Shown here piece after piece: positions 16,765 through 25,521 of a DNA stretch of 64,000 bases. Numbering within the stretch: the first letter of the stretch is position 1; each line of letters begins with the position of its first letter. Position numbers and translations under genes: made by a program. Below the pieces are notes generated by a model. That model did no database searches. It was not told the DNA's origin and saw only the letters and a list, made by a program, of their open reading frames with translations. The stretch is from assembly GCF_030733545.1 (NCBI RefSeq), contig NZ_JASHIU010000006.1:103119-167118 (forward strand), written 5' to 3'. This stretch comes from Oceanicaulis sp. MMSF_3324 (GTDB lineage: Bacteria; Pseudomonadota; Alphaproteobacteria; Caulobacterales; Maricaulaceae).

Positions 16765-17628
16765 TCACAGGCGGCCAGTATCGAGAATTGCGCCATTTGA
16801 CAGGGCGATGGTCACGTCCAGGCCGTCATAGGCAGGCCTCACGCCATTGGGCAGGCGTCTTAGAAGCTCCTCATAGTCGAGGTCGATATGAAGGTTGGTC
16901 AGGATCCCAAGCTCGGGTTTGATTTGCGCAAGCCAATCGAGCGCCAGATTGACGTGCGCATGGCTCGGATGAGGCTTGTCGCGAAGCGCGTCCACAATCC
17001 ATACGCTCGCGCCTGAAAGCGCCGTCATGGCGTCGCCATCCAGACCATTGACGTCCGGGCTGTAGGCTAATGGTCCGATTCGAATGCCGCTGCACGGTTC
17101 ACGGCCGTGGATCACATCAAACAAGGACAGCTCGATCTCGCCGCCCGGCCCTTCAATGACTGCGGGCTCACCCGGTTCCAGGCCGTGATCAATCATCAAG
17201 GGCGGATAGCCGGAGCCTTTCGGCGTTTCAAAGATGTAGCGGAATCGCGACCGCAGCTGACGCTGGGTTTGCGGATTCATGATGGCGTCCAGCTGCGCGC
17301 CACGCCGATAAACAAAGGCCCGTACGTCATCAATCCCATGGGCCTGGTCGGCATGGGCGTGGGTGAACGCCACGCCGTCCAGGCTGGATATGCCAGAGTC
17401 CAGCATTTGCTGGCGCAGATCAGGCGATGTGTCGATCAGAAGCCGTGTGGCGTCTCCGGCCTCAAGCGCTTTGAGGCTGTGCGCGCGTTCGACCAGCAAG
17501 CTGCAACGCGAGCGACGATTCCGGGGGTTGTTCGGGTCGCAATCGCCCCAGTCGCCATCAATGCGAGGCACGCCGCCAGACGACCCGCTGCCCAGGATGC
17601 GCGCTCTGAGGACCGGACCAGAACTCAT
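16765..17628 (-). CDS. MBL-fold metal-dependent hydrolase, PhnP-like
   Basis: A 287-residue metallo-beta-lactamase-fold hydrolase. It carries GSGSSGGVPRIDGDWG near the start, the metal motif His90-Ala-His92-Ala-Asp94-x2-His97 (THAHADQAHG), and later His residues in IHGREPC and HPSHAHVNLAL. This subfamily resembles the cyclic phosphodiesterase PhnP, but there are no phosphonate genes around, so phosphodiesterase activity is only a guess. The start overlaps the tatD stop by 4 nt, making it the last gene of the rlpA-dac-tmk-holB-tatD operon, its usual place in the class. The 208 nt beyond it (16557-16764) hold one weak hairpin near 16571-16598 and no gene. Confidence 0.88.
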   Translation of the reverse strand: MSSGPVLRARILGSGSSGGVPRIDGDWGDCDPNNPRNRRSRCSLLVERAHSLKALEAGDATRLLIDTSPDLRQQMLDSGISSLDGVAFTHAHADQAHGIDDVRAFVYRRGAQLDAIMNPQTQRQLRSRFRYIFETPKGSGYPPLMIDHGLEPGEPAVIEGPGGEIELSLFDVIHGREPCSGIRIGPLAYSPDVNGLDGDAMTALSGASVWIVDALRDKPHPSHAHVNLALDWLAQIKPELGILTNLHIDLDYEELLRRLPNGVRPAYDGLDVTIALSNGAILDTGRL

Positions 17629-18407
17629 GCGATCTCGATCCGGTCAAACAGGCGCAGCGCTGCATCGGTCGTGCGTTGCGCGCCCTCTTCCGGCGACCAG
17701 CCCTTCACTTCGCAGAGCTTTTCAAGAACATGCGGCAAGTATTTGGGTTCGTTGCGCCTTCCGCGATATGGCGTGGGTGCGAGATACGGACAGTCCGTCT
17801 CGACAATGACCCGGTCCTCAGGAACGATGTCACGGAAGACCGCGCGCACATCCTCGGCTTTCTTGAAGGTGATGATCCCGGACGCCGAGAAAAATGAGCC
17901 CAGATCGGCGGCGCGGCGCGCCAGCTCTGCGCCGCCGGTATAACAATGCAGAAGCGGGCGAAACGCGCCCTTCCCCATCTCCTCCTCCAGCAGATCCGCC
18001 ATTTGTTCATCCGCTTCCCGGCAATGAAGGATGATGGGCAAATCCGCGCGTCGCGCCGCTTCAATATGCGCGCGCAGGGAGGGATACTGATCTTCGGCGG
18101 GACTATGATTGTAGTGAAAGTCCAGCCCGGTCTCACCAATGGCGACGACCTTTGGATGCTGAGCAATTTCAAGTAACTGATCGGCGGTGATGTCAGGGCG
18201 ATCCTTGGCGTGATGGGGATGCGCGCCAATGGTGCAATAGACATCATCATGCTTTTCAGCGATCGCGGACACCTGCTCGAATTCATGCAGGCGGCAACAG
18301 ATCGCGATCATGGGAGAGACGCCCGCTGCGCGCGCCGCATCCAGAACGGCGTCGAGGTCGTCGGCGTAATCCTCGCCATGCACATTGATATGGGTGTCGA
18401 TCAGCAT
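17625..18407 (-). CDS. tatD: TatD-family metal-dependent hydrolase
   Basis: Amidohydrolase-fold protein of 260 residues; TatD members are 3'-5' exonucleases or deoxyribonucleases acting in DNA repair or turnover. Family motifs are TIGAHPH, IGETGLDF(H), LPIILHCRE, LLHCYTGG and ETDCPYLAP. The first metal motif, normally THCH, reads DTHINVHG, so the second His is replaced by Asn with a His two residues later. It sits 6 nt downstream of holB and overlaps the MBL hydrolase gene by 4 nt. Confidence 0.9.
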   Translation of the reverse strand: MLIDTHINVHGEDYADDLDAVLDAARAAGVSPMIAICCRLHEFEQVSAIAEKHDDVYCTIGAHPHHAKDRPDITADQLLEIAQHPKVVAIGETGLDFHYNHSPAEDQYPSLRAHIEAARRADLPIILHCREADEQMADLLEEEMGKGAFRPLLHCYTGGAELARRAADLGSFFSASGIITFKKAEDVRAVFRDIVPEDRVIVETDCPYLAPTPYRGRRNEPKYLPHVLEKLCEVKGWSPEEGAQRTTDAALRLFDRIEIA

Positions 18408-18413
18408 AGGGTC

Positions 18414-19457
18414 TCAGTCAGCTTGCGCGGCGTCCTGCATCAGGCTGAACGCGGCATACAGGGTCTGTTTGGGGTCGAGATAGAGCGTGTCGCTTTCCCG
18501 CGCCAGACGGGTCAGTCGATCGGCGGCATTCACCCAGGCCCCAGCCTTGTCTGCGCCGCCCGTTTCCAGCGCCAGCGCCCGCGCCCGGTTCTGTGCGTCG
18601 GCGACCAGGAAGTCGAGCGTGATCGGCTTGATCTGTTCGCCGCCCTTACGACCCGCCGCGGACGCGAGCTGGGCGATGGCGCTGCGATCAAGACGGGGCA
18701 GGTTTGACAAGGCGGCGTCGATTGTCGCCATGAGCGCAGGCGCGTCTGTTTCCGCCAGAGCCAGGGCGCGACCCGGAGCGCCCTGGGCCAGCGCCGACGC
18801 GCGTTGCGCCTCGTCTGAGGGCATCTGATGATGATCTATCAGCCATTGCGTTGTCGCTTCGATACTCGGGGCGCGCAGGATGAGGCGACGACAGCGCGAG
18901 CGGATCGTCGGCAGAAGACGCCCGGGCGTATTGACGATCAGGATGAGGAGTCCACGCTGAGGCGGCTCTTCAAGGGTTTTGAGCAAGGCGTTGGCTGAGT
19001 TTGTATTCAGCTCATCTGCGCTGTCCACTATGCAGACGCGCCATCCCTTCCCGCTTGCGCTCTTGGAAAAGAACTCCGGCGCGCGGCGCGCTTCCTCGAC
19101 CGGAATCTCGCCTTTCAGCTTGCCGGTCTTGTCGTTGTAGGGACGTCGGATCAGCAGGAAATCGGGATGGGAGAGCGCTTCCAGGCGCCGACAGACCGGA
19201 TCAAGAGGATCACTGGAGAGCGCACTGTCCGGGCGGGCCTGAGCACCGAGGAGGCGCCGGGCGAGCCGATAGGCGAAGCTCGCCTTGCCGACCCCTTTGG
19301 GGCCAGACACCATCCAGGCATGATGCATGCGACCGCTTTGGATGGCGGCTTCCGCTTCGGTCAGCGCCGCATCCTGACCGAACAGGTCATAGACGCGTCG
19401 AGGGTGGGGCAAGCCCCCTTCCCGGTCCGCTTCGGGGCGATCATCATCCGCACTCAC
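18414..19457 (-). CDS. holB: DNA polymerase III subunit delta'
   Basis: Clamp-loader subunit of 347 residues with an AAA+ fold. It shows VSGPKGVGKASFAYRLA in the Walker A position, the conserved CIVDSADELNTNSANALLKTLEEPP segment (split here as VDSADELN and NALLKTLEEPP), and the arginine-finger region TIRSRC. The start overlaps the tmk stop by 4 nt and tatD follows after 6 nt. In many relatives metG lies between holB and tatD; here it does not. Confidence 0.92.
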   Translation of the reverse strand: MSADDDRPEADREGGLPHPRRVYDLFGQDAALTEAEAAIQSGRMHHAWMVSGPKGVGKASFAYRLARRLLGAQARPDSALSSDPLDPVCRRLEALSHPDFLLIRRPYNDKTGKLKGEIPVEEARRAPEFFSKSASGKGWRVCIVDSADELNTNSANALLKTLEEPPQRGLLILIVNTPGRLLPTIRSRCRRLILRAPSIEATTQWLIDHHQMPSDEAQRASALAQGAPGRALALAETDAPALMATIDAALSNLPRLDRSAIAQLASAAGRKGGEQIKPITLDFLVADAQNRARALALETGGADKAGAWVNAADRLTRLARESDTLYLDPKQTLYAAFSLMQDAAQAD

Positions 19458-20089
19458 TGTGACGCCCCCAGTCGCTCTGCCAGCACGGCGAGCGCTGAGC
19501 TGGCCACCTGGTCGGCCGGTAGGGCGCCGTCAAGAACCACACACCGTTCCGGAGAGTCACGCGCAATATCAAGGAAAGCCACACGCAGCGCATGGTGAAA
19601 GGCGGCAGGCTTGCGTTCAAATCGCGTTGCCCCCTCCCCGCGCTGACGGGTGCGCTCAAGACCCGTTTCAGGGTCAAGGTCGACAATGAAGGTCAGATCG
19701 GGGCCAAACCCTGCCATGCAGGCCGCATCGATCTCTGAGATCTGCGCGGTGGACATGCCGCCAGCCGCGCCCTGATAGGCGCGGGTGGAATCAGAAAATC
19801 GATCGCAGATCACCCAGAGTCCTTGGTCAAGCGCAGGGCGGATCAGCCGTTCCACATGATCCACGCGTGCGGCATACAGGAGCAGAGTTTCAGACAGCGG
19901 TGACCAGCGATCGGTCTCGCCTTCCACCAGAAGATTGCGCAGGGCTTCGGCATTGGGTGTTCCGCCCGGCTCGCGGGTGATCAGGGTTTTGACCCCCTGC
20001 TCTTCCAGCGCCGATGACAAGGCCTTGGCGAGCGTGGTCTTGCCCGCGCCTTCTCCGCCCTCCAGCGTGATGAAGCGTCCCTTGCTCAT
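19454..20089 (-). CDS. tmk: Thymidylate kinase
   Basis: Phosphorylates dTMP to dTDP with ATP in the cytosol. The 211 residues contain the P-loop EGGEGAGKTT, the DR(F/Y) motif CDRFSDSTRAYQGAAGG and a lid region with TRQRGEGATRFE, placing arginines as in the type II bacterial enzymes. The length is typical. It lies 2 nt after the dac gene and overlaps holB by 4 nt in the same operon. Confidence 0.95.
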   Translation of the reverse strand: MSKGRFITLEGGEGAGKTTLAKALSSALEEQGVKTLITREPGGTPNAEALRNLLVEGETDRWSPLSETLLLYAARVDHVERLIRPALDQGLWVICDRFSDSTRAYQGAAGGMSTAQISEIDAACMAGFGPDLTFIVDLDPETGLERTRQRGEGATRFERKPAAFHHALRVAFLDIARDSPERCVVLDGALPADQVASSALAVLAERLGASQ

Positions 20090-20091
20090 GC

Positions 20092-21237
20092 CTAGCCGCC
20101 CCGGATCAGGCGCGCCAGCGCCGCGCCGGCACGTCCCATCGCGCCCTTGCGCGCGACCGATTGCGCAGCTTCCACCGGAATGCTCATTTCGCGGCCATCA
20201 GGCAAGGCGACTTCCAGTGCGCCGATCACATCGCCTTCCTGCACAGGGGCATGTAAAGGCGCTTCGTAAACAAGCTCGGCCGTAATGCCGTCCCGATCGC
20301 GACGGTGCAATCCGAATGAGAGATCTTCGGCGGCTCGCAATTCGACGTGTGGCGCAACGCCCAGATAGACTTCGGACTCGCCCAGCACATCGCCAGCCTG
20401 AACAAGGTCGACCGTCGAAAATTCGGTGAATGCGGCGCGCATCAGGCGCTCGGATTCGTCAGCGCGCGCCCGATTGGACTCCATGCCATTGAACACGACG
20501 ATGCGGCGTTCACCCTCACGCTCGGCTGAGGCAACGAGTCCATAGCCGGACTCTTCGGTGTGACCGGTCTTCAGGCCATCCGCGCCATCGAATACGCCCA
20601 GAAGCGGATTGCGATTGTACTGGCGGATGCCGTTATAGGTGAACTCAGTCTCCGAATAGATGTCGTAGTATTGCGGATAGCTCTCGATGATATGCCGAGC
20701 CAGCCGGGCGAGATCGAGCGCTGAAATTCGGTGCTCGGGATCGGGCCAACCCGTTGCATTGGCGAAATTGGCGCTCTCAAGGCCCAGTTCATGGGCGCGC
20801 TCGGTCATCATCTGAGCGAAGTTCTCTTCCGTGCCGCCCAGGGCTTCAGCCACCACGATGCAGGCATCATTGCCCGACTGGACGATGATCCCGCGGATCA
20901 GGTCCTCGACCTCTGCGCGCGAATTGACTTCCAGGAACATGGTGGAGGACCCGGAAGCTGCGCCTCCGCGACGCCAGGCGGTCTCGCTGACCGGCAAGGA
21001 CGTGTCCGGTTCGAACCGGCCATCCTCGAGCGCTTCAAATACCATCAGGGCCGTCATCAGTTTCGACATGCTGGCCGGCGGCATGGGTTCTTCGCCATTC
21101 TTGGAGAACAGAACATCCCCGGTCTCGTAGTCCAGGATCACGGCATGAGAGGCGCGTGTGTCAAATGCGCTCTGAGCCAGCGCCACAGGCGACAGGCTGA
21201 GGGTGATCAGGGCGAGCAGGCATAGCAGTCGGCGCAT
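20092..21237 (-). CDS. D-alanyl-D-alanine carboxypeptidase (DacF/DacC type)
   Basis: Periplasmic low-molecular-mass penicillin-binding protein that trims the terminal D-Ala of peptidoglycan stem peptides. Of 381 residues, 1-22 are a signal peptide (MRRLLCLLALITLS... ending VALAQS). All three catalytic motifs are present: SxxK as SMSK in PPASMSKLM, SxN as SGN in VQSGNDAC, and KTG in GLKTGHT. A C-terminal beta domain and a hydrophobic or arginine-rich end for membrane contact follow. ATG 21237 was chosen because it places the signal peptide at the N-terminus; an in-frame ATG at 21303 would overlap the rlpA stop and add 22 residues. Confidence 0.92.
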   Translation of the reverse strand: MRRLLCLLALITLSLSPVALAQSAFDTRASHAVILDYETGDVLFSKNGEEPMPPASMSKLMTALMVFEALEDGRFEPDTSLPVSETAWRRGGAASGSSTMFLEVNSRAEVEDLIRGIIVQSGNDACIVVAEALGGTEENFAQMMTERAHELGLESANFANATGWPDPEHRISALDLARLARHIIESYPQYYDIYSETEFTYNGIRQYNRNPLLGVFDGADGLKTGHTEESGYGLVASAEREGERRIVVFNGMESNRARADESERLMRAAFTEFSTVDLVQAGDVLGESEVYLGVAPHVELRAAEDLSFGLHRRDRDGITAELVYEAPLHAPVQEGDVIGALEVALPDGREMSIPVEAAQSVARKGAMGRAGAALARLIRGG

Positions 21238-21292
21238 GATGGGAGTCCCGAAATTGGCGTTGGAAGCGGAATCGGCGGTCTGGCGAGCCACA

Positions 21293-21886
21293 CTAGCCCT
21301 CATCGGAACTGGGCTGAAGCGTGGCGTCCAGATTTTGCGAGAAAGACGGCGTATGCGCGCCAGGCGGTCCCGTATCCGGGTCGAAGAAGACAGGCGGCGC
21401 TGCGCGGTCTCGCGGGTCCGCCGGCCCCAGGCCCTCCACTCGGACCTCGATCAGGCCGTCATCTGTAAAGCCCAAGGCCTCGGCGGCGGCATGGCTGAGA
21501 TCGATCAGGCGACCATCAATGTAGGGGCCGCGATCGTTGACGCGGACGATGATGCTGTCTCCGGTATCCAGGCGCGTGACACGAGCCCGGCTGGGTAGAC
21601 GCATGGTGCGATGCGCGGCGGTCAGCTCGGCGGAGTCAAAGATTTCGCCATTGGCGGTCTGGCGACCTTCAAACCCCGGACCGTACCAGCTGGCGAGCCC
21701 GGTCTCCACGCTTCTGGGCGCGTCTGCATCAGGGATGAAAACAGGTGGTGTCGCGGCTGGCCTCACACTGGTCGGCTGAGGGTTCAGCCTGGGTTGCTGA
21801 GGCGGCTGCCCGGAGCAGCTGACCAGCACGAAGCCGCTCAGAAGGGCGAGACCTGTCTGTAACAGGAGCGGTTTGGTGAACGGCAT
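21293..21886 (-). CDS. rlpA: RlpA-family septal lytic transglycosylase, lipoprotein
   Basis: Outer-membrane lipoprotein that cleaves naked glycan strands at division sites in characterised members. The 197 residues begin with a signal peptide and lipobox-like LVSC (residues 21-24). After a Pro-rich linker comes the double-psi beta barrel with ASWYGPGFEGRQTANGE, the catalytic region around FDSAELTAAHRTMRLPS and VRVNDRGPYIDGRLIDLS. There is no SPOR domain, so septal targeting by that route is not apparent. It is the first gene of the operon leading into dac, tmk, holB and tatD, and its promoter should lie in 21887-22080, where I see no other gene. Confidence 0.9.
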   Translation of the reverse strand: MPFTKPLLLQTGLALLSGFVLVSCSGQPPQQPRLNPQPTSVRPAATPPVFIPDADAPRSVETGLASWYGPGFEGRQTANGEIFDSAELTAAHRTMRLPSRARVTRLDTGDSIIVRVNDRGPYIDGRLIDLSHAAAEALGFTDDGLIEVRVEGLGPADPRDRAAPPVFFDPDTGPPGAHTPSFSQNLDATLQPSSDEG

Positions 21887-22080
21887 GAACGGACCCTGGT
21901 TCGCTATAGTCAGTCTAATTCATGCCGAGTGTGGCGAAAGTGCGCGCTGCAGGCGGCATGGCTGCAGCACGGCCCAAAGCGCCAGCTTGGAAATCCAGCT
22001 CGAAAGCGGACGGTAACTGCAAGGCATAAGCGGGGCGTGCTTGTGTGCTGGCCTGTGTCCGGGCTAAACACGAAACCGAC

Positions 22081-22168
22081 GGAGGGGTGGCAGAGTGGTC
22101 GATTGCGGCGGTCTTGAAAACCGTTGAGCCGCGAGGTTCCGGGGGTTCGAATCCCTCCCCCTCCGCCA
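22081..22168 (+). tRNA. tRNA-Ser(TGA)
   Basis: Class II tRNA with a long variable arm. The acceptor GGAGGGG pairs with CCCCTCC (22158-22164), the anticodon stem is GCGGT/ACCG-like with loop TTGA and anticodon TGA, the T arm is GGGGG-TTCGAAT-CCCTC, and CCA is encoded at 22166-22168. It is a single gene between rlpA and the flavoprotein gene. Confidence 0.95.
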
Positions 22169-22266
22169 CCAGCCCTTCAACTCTTCAAATCGTGCTCAAG
22201 CTCTATCGCCCAGCATGCCTGGGCGCTTGAAAGAGACCGGTCCCATGAGAAGATCGGTGAGAGGGT

Positions 22267-23478
22267 CTAGTACTGGCTCTTAAAGCTGGCCTGCGCAGCG
22301 GCGTATGCGCTCGCCCACGCCCATTGAAAATTGTATCCGCCTAGCCAGCCCGTGACATCCACGCATTCGCCGATGAAATACAGGCTCGGCACGGTCCGGC
22401 TTTCCATGGTTTTTGATGACAAGCCCGCCGTGTCCACGCCGCCTCGCGTCACCTCGGCGGTGCGCCAGCCCTCGGTGCCTGCTGGTTTCAGTCGCCAGTG
22501 CGACAGAGTCTGCGCCAGGGCCTCAAGATCTGCGTGAGACACATCTGCGAGCCTGGACCAGTCTGGCAGTAGCCCTGTGCCTGACAGATGGTCGATCAAG
22601 CGTTTGGGAAGAAGCGTTTCCAACGCTTTGGCCAGAGATTTCATGGGCATTTCGCGTTTGAGCGCCTTGAGCTGGTCTGCGCCAGACTGGCCCGCAAACA
22701 AGTCGATGCCGATTTCCTGTCCGGGCGACCAATAGGACGAAACCTGCAAGATCGCCGGCCCAGACAAGCCCCGGTGCGTGAAAAGCATGGCTTCTTCAAA
22801 CCGGCCCTGCCCGGCTTGGGCCATTACGGGCGCGGCGACGCCTGACAGGCTCGCGAATTGATCCTTGACCGCACCCTCGAAGGTCAGCGGAACGAGCGCC
22901 GGTTCGGGCGTGATCACATCATGGCCGAATTGGCGCGCGAGATCATAAGCCAATCCGCTCGCCCCGATCTTGGGGATGGACAGCCCGCCTGTCGCGACGA
23001 TCAGCCTGTCGCTGTCTATGTCGCCGATCGATGTGCTGATCTGGAAACGCCCGTCGCCATGACGAACCGAGACGATCTCGGTGTTCAGCTTGAGCACCGC
23101 GCCTACCGCTTTCATCTCGTCGAGCAGCATCTGGATGATCGCGCCGGATTTCTGGTCGCAAAACAGCTGGCCGAGCGTTTTCTCATGCCAGCTCAGGCCA
23201 TGGCGTTCCATCAGGTTGAGAAAATCGGTCGGCGTGTAACGCGCCAGCGCTGACTTGGCGAAATGCGGGTTGTTCGACAGAAAGCAGCTGGCCTGTGTGC
23301 CCAGATTGGTGAAGTTGCACCGACCGCCGCCGGAAATCCGGATTTTCTCGGCCGGCTTCGAGGCATGATCGAGAACCAGCACAGAGAGCCCCAAGGCGCC
23401 CGCCTGGACCGCGTAGAACAATCCGGCCGCGCCGCCGCCCAGAACCACGGCGTCATAAGATTGGGGCTTGGAAGTCAT
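22267..23478 (-). CDS. NAD(P)/FAD-dependent oxidoreductase of the BaiN/HI0933 family
   Basis: Flavoprotein of 403 residues. The dinucleotide-binding motif is VLGGGAAGLFYAVQAG near the N-terminus, followed by the family signature ISGGGRCNFTN, and there is a C-terminal FAD contact in FIGECVDVTGWLGGYNFQWA. Members are annotated as aminoacetone oxidases or, in gut bacteria, as BaiN reductases; the natural substrate here is unknown. ATG 23478 was chosen because MTSKPQSYDAVVLGG leads directly into the Rossmann fold; an earlier in-frame ATG (23550) would add 24 unlike residues. Confidence 0.88.
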   Translation of the reverse strand: MTSKPQSYDAVVLGGGAAGLFYAVQAGALGLSVLVLDHASKPAEKIRISGGGRCNFTNLGTQASCFLSNNPHFAKSALARYTPTDFLNLMERHGLSWHEKTLGQLFCDQKSGAIIQMLLDEMKAVGAVLKLNTEIVSVRHGDGRFQISTSIGDIDSDRLIVATGGLSIPKIGASGLAYDLARQFGHDVITPEPALVPLTFEGAVKDQFASLSGVAAPVMAQAGQGRFEEAMLFTHRGLSGPAILQVSSYWSPGQEIGIDLFAGQSGADQLKALKREMPMKSLAKALETLLPKRLIDHLSGTGLLPDWSRLADVSHADLEALAQTLSHWRLKPAGTEGWRTAEVTRGGVDTAGLSSKTMESRTVPSLYFIGECVDVTGWLGGYNFQWAWASAYAAAQASFKSQY

Positions 23479-23604
23479 CGAGCGTCCGGTCAGGTGAAAG
23501 GCGGAACGATATGTGCGCCAGCAGCGTATAAGGATAGCCTGCATTTCCACGCAAGCGCGGCCTGCTTAAACTGGCAGCGAATCCCGACGTGAAGGAGCCT
23601 CGTC

Positions 23605-24279
23605 ATGACCGCTTATGTGATCAACCCGCCGGTTGAAACAATGGTGCCGGTGGAAGGCGGCGGTCAGTTTCCAGTCCGACGGATCTACTGTGTCGGGCGC
23701 AACTATGCCGACCATGCGCGCGAGATGGGCGCGGACCCCGATCGAGAGGCGCCGTTCTTCTTCTCCAAGCCGCGGGACGCCGTCGCCACCCGGCCGGAGG
23801 TTGCCTATCCGCCGGCGACCCAGGATCTTCATCATGAGGTTGAACTGGTGCTTGCCCTGGGCGCTGGCGGATCCGATCTGAGCCCGGAACGCGCCAAGAT
23901 GCTGATCTATGGCGCAGCGGTCGGCGTTGACCTGACGCGCAGGGACCTTCAGGCGGAGGCCAAGAAAACGGGGCGTCCATGGGACGCCTCCAAGGGTTTC
24001 GACCAGTCTGCGCCGATCGGGCTGATCCGTCCCGGACAATCTCCAGAGAGCGGAGAGATCAGCCTGAGCGTCAACGGCGAAACGCGGCAGTCAGGCGATC
24101 TGAACCAGATGATCTGGTCCAGCGCGGAAGTCGTGTCTCACCTGTCCACCCTATTCCGACTGGAGCCTGGTGATCTGATCTACACCGGCACGCCCGCTGG
24201 CGTCGGCCCGGTTGTGTCGGGTGATCGGGTCGAGGCGATCGTTTCAAATCTTCCGCCCCTGCGTTTCACGCTTATCTAG
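23605..24279 (+). CDS. Fumarylacetoacetate hydrolase-family protein
   Basis: A 224-residue protein of the FAH fold, whose members hydrolyse or decarboxylate 2-oxo acids with a Mg ion. It shows YCVGRNYADHAREMG, the metal-binding pair of Glu in LHHEVELVLALG, a later DLTRRDLQ and the end motif GDLIYTGTPAGVGPV. The size and the N-terminal pattern match the short fumarylpyruvate-hydrolase-like branch. It is upstream of kynA by 105 nt on the same strand, so a role in aromatic amino acid breakdown is possible but not shown. Confidence 0.86.
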   Translation: MTAYVINPPVETMVPVEGGGQFPVRRIYCVGRNYADHAREMGADPDREAPFFFSKPRDAVATRPEVAYPPATQDLHHEVELVLALGAGGSDLSPERAKMLIYGAAVGVDLTRRDLQAEAKKTGRPWDASKGFDQSAPIGLIRPGQSPESGEISLSVNGETRQSGDLNQMIWSSAEVVSHLSTLFRLEPGDLIYTGTPAGVGPVVSGDRVEAIVSNLPPLRFTLI

Positions 24280-24384
24280 CTTGCGCTTTCAGGTGCGCAA
24301 ATGCGGCTGTGGCGAAGAGAGCCGCAGCGGCTTGCCCGTCTGGCTCGTCCTGTCTACATGCGGGGCGCGTGAAAGGGACAGGAC

Positions 24385-25233
24385 ATGAGCGATCACTTCA
24401 AGACCTCGGTTGATCTCAAGGGCGAGGACATCCACTGGGACCCCGATGACGGCCTGTCCTATGGCCGCTATCTGGGACTGGATCAGGTGCTCAGCGCCCA
24501 GTCGCCGCTGACCGACCAGCATGACGAGATGATGTTCATCATCATCCATCAGGCGTCCGAGCTCTGGCTCAAGCTCTGCCTTCATGAGCTGGATGGCGCC
24601 CTCACCCATTTGCAGAATGATGAAGTGCGCCCGGCGATGAAAATGCTGGCCCGGATCGCGCGTATTCAGGAACAGCTCACTCAGTCCTGGTCGGTGCTCT
24701 CCACCATGACGCCCGCTGATTATCTGAAATTCCGGGATGCGCTGGGGCAAAGCTCGGGCTTTCAGAGCCATCAATACCGCATCCTTGAATATCGTCTGGG
24801 CAACAAGAACGCCGCGCTTGCCCGGGTCTTCTCGAATGAACCTGAAGCCCATGCAGCGGTCACCGCCGCGCTCAACGCGCCCTCGCTCTATGACGAGACC
24901 CTGAAACTCGCCGCGCGCCAGGGCGCAAAAGTGCCCGACCAGCTTCTTGATCGGGACTGGTCGCAATCGTACGAGCCGTCTGCCGATATCGAAGCCATGT
25001 GGCGCGAGGTCTATCTGGATACGACGCGTTGGTGGGAGCTGTATGAATTCGCCGAGAAGCTGGTCGATCTCGAGCAGAAGTTCCAGCAATGGCGCTTCAA
25101 TCACATGAAAACCGTTGAACGCATCATCGGCTTCCGTCGGGGCACAGGCGGTTCTGGCGGTGTGAGTTATCTCGTCAAGGCGCTCGATCTGCGCCTTTTC
25201 CCCGAACTTTGGACCGTCCGCACCCAACTCTGA
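24385..25233 (+). CDS. kynA: Tryptophan 2,3-dioxygenase
   Basis: Haem enzyme that opens the indole ring of L-tryptophan to give N-formylkynurenine, the first step of the kynurenine route. The 282 residues match the usual bacterial length. Family stretches are SYGRYLGLDQVLSAQ, DEMMFIIIHQASELWLK with its conserved active-site His, SSGFQSHQYR and GTGGSGGVSYL near the end. No kynB or kynU gene lies in this window. The Lrp-like domain gene starts 19 nt downstream and sdaA follows that, suggesting one amino acid catabolic transcript. Confidence 0.94.
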   Translation: MSDHFKTSVDLKGEDIHWDPDDGLSYGRYLGLDQVLSAQSPLTDQHDEMMFIIIHQASELWLKLCLHELDGALTHLQNDEVRPAMKMLARIARIQEQLTQSWSVLSTMTPADYLKFRDALGQSSGFQSHQYRILEYRLGNKNAALARVFSNEPEAHAAVTAALNAPSLYDETLKLAARQGAKVPDQLLDRDWSQSYEPSADIEAMWREVYLDTTRWWELYEFAEKLVDLEQKFQQWRFNHMKTVERIIGFRRGTGGSGGVSYLVKALDLRLFPELWTVRTQL

Positions 25234-25252
25234 TCAGCCCCGGGAGGCACTC

Positions 25253-25519
25253 ATGCGCAGCTTTTACATCTTCATCAAATGCGAGCTGGGTCGCACCTAT
25301 GACGTGGCTTCCGCGATCGTGGATACGGTCAGCGAAACGCGCCAGGTGCATTCGGTGTCCGGCGAATTTGATCTGCTGGCGCAATTCGCCGTGGAAGACG
25401 ATGCCGATATCGGACGCTTTGTGAACAAGTCGGTTCAAACCATCTCGGGCGTCAAGGACACGCAGACACTGATCTGTTTCAACGCCTTTACGCCGGATCG
25501 CGGACAAGGGCTCGATTAA
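25253..25519 (+). CDS. Stand-alone Lrp/AsnC ligand-binding (RAM) domain protein
   Basis: An 88-residue protein that corresponds only to the C-terminal ligand-binding domain of Lrp/AsnC regulators, with no helix-turn-helix. The pattern FIFIKCELGRTYDVASAIV, the HSVSGEFDLLAQFAV core and the ISGVKDTQTLICFN strand are characteristic. Such proteins form ring oligomers that bind amino acids. It lies between kynA (19-nt gap) and sdaA (2-nt gap), so sensing Trp or Ser for this operon is a reasonable guess. Confidence 0.88.
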   Translation: MRSFYIFIKCELGRTYDVASAIVDTVSETRQVHSVSGEFDLLAQFAVEDDADIGRFVNKSVQTISGVKDTQTLICFNAFTPDRGQGLD

Positions 25520-25521
25520 TC

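Noticed and set aside
21915..22169. Open frame covering the tRNA-Ser region
   Set aside because: The sequence at 22081-22168 folds as a complete class II tRNA; the frame is a shadow that includes the common tRNA-Ser artefact [12 protein letters not shown].
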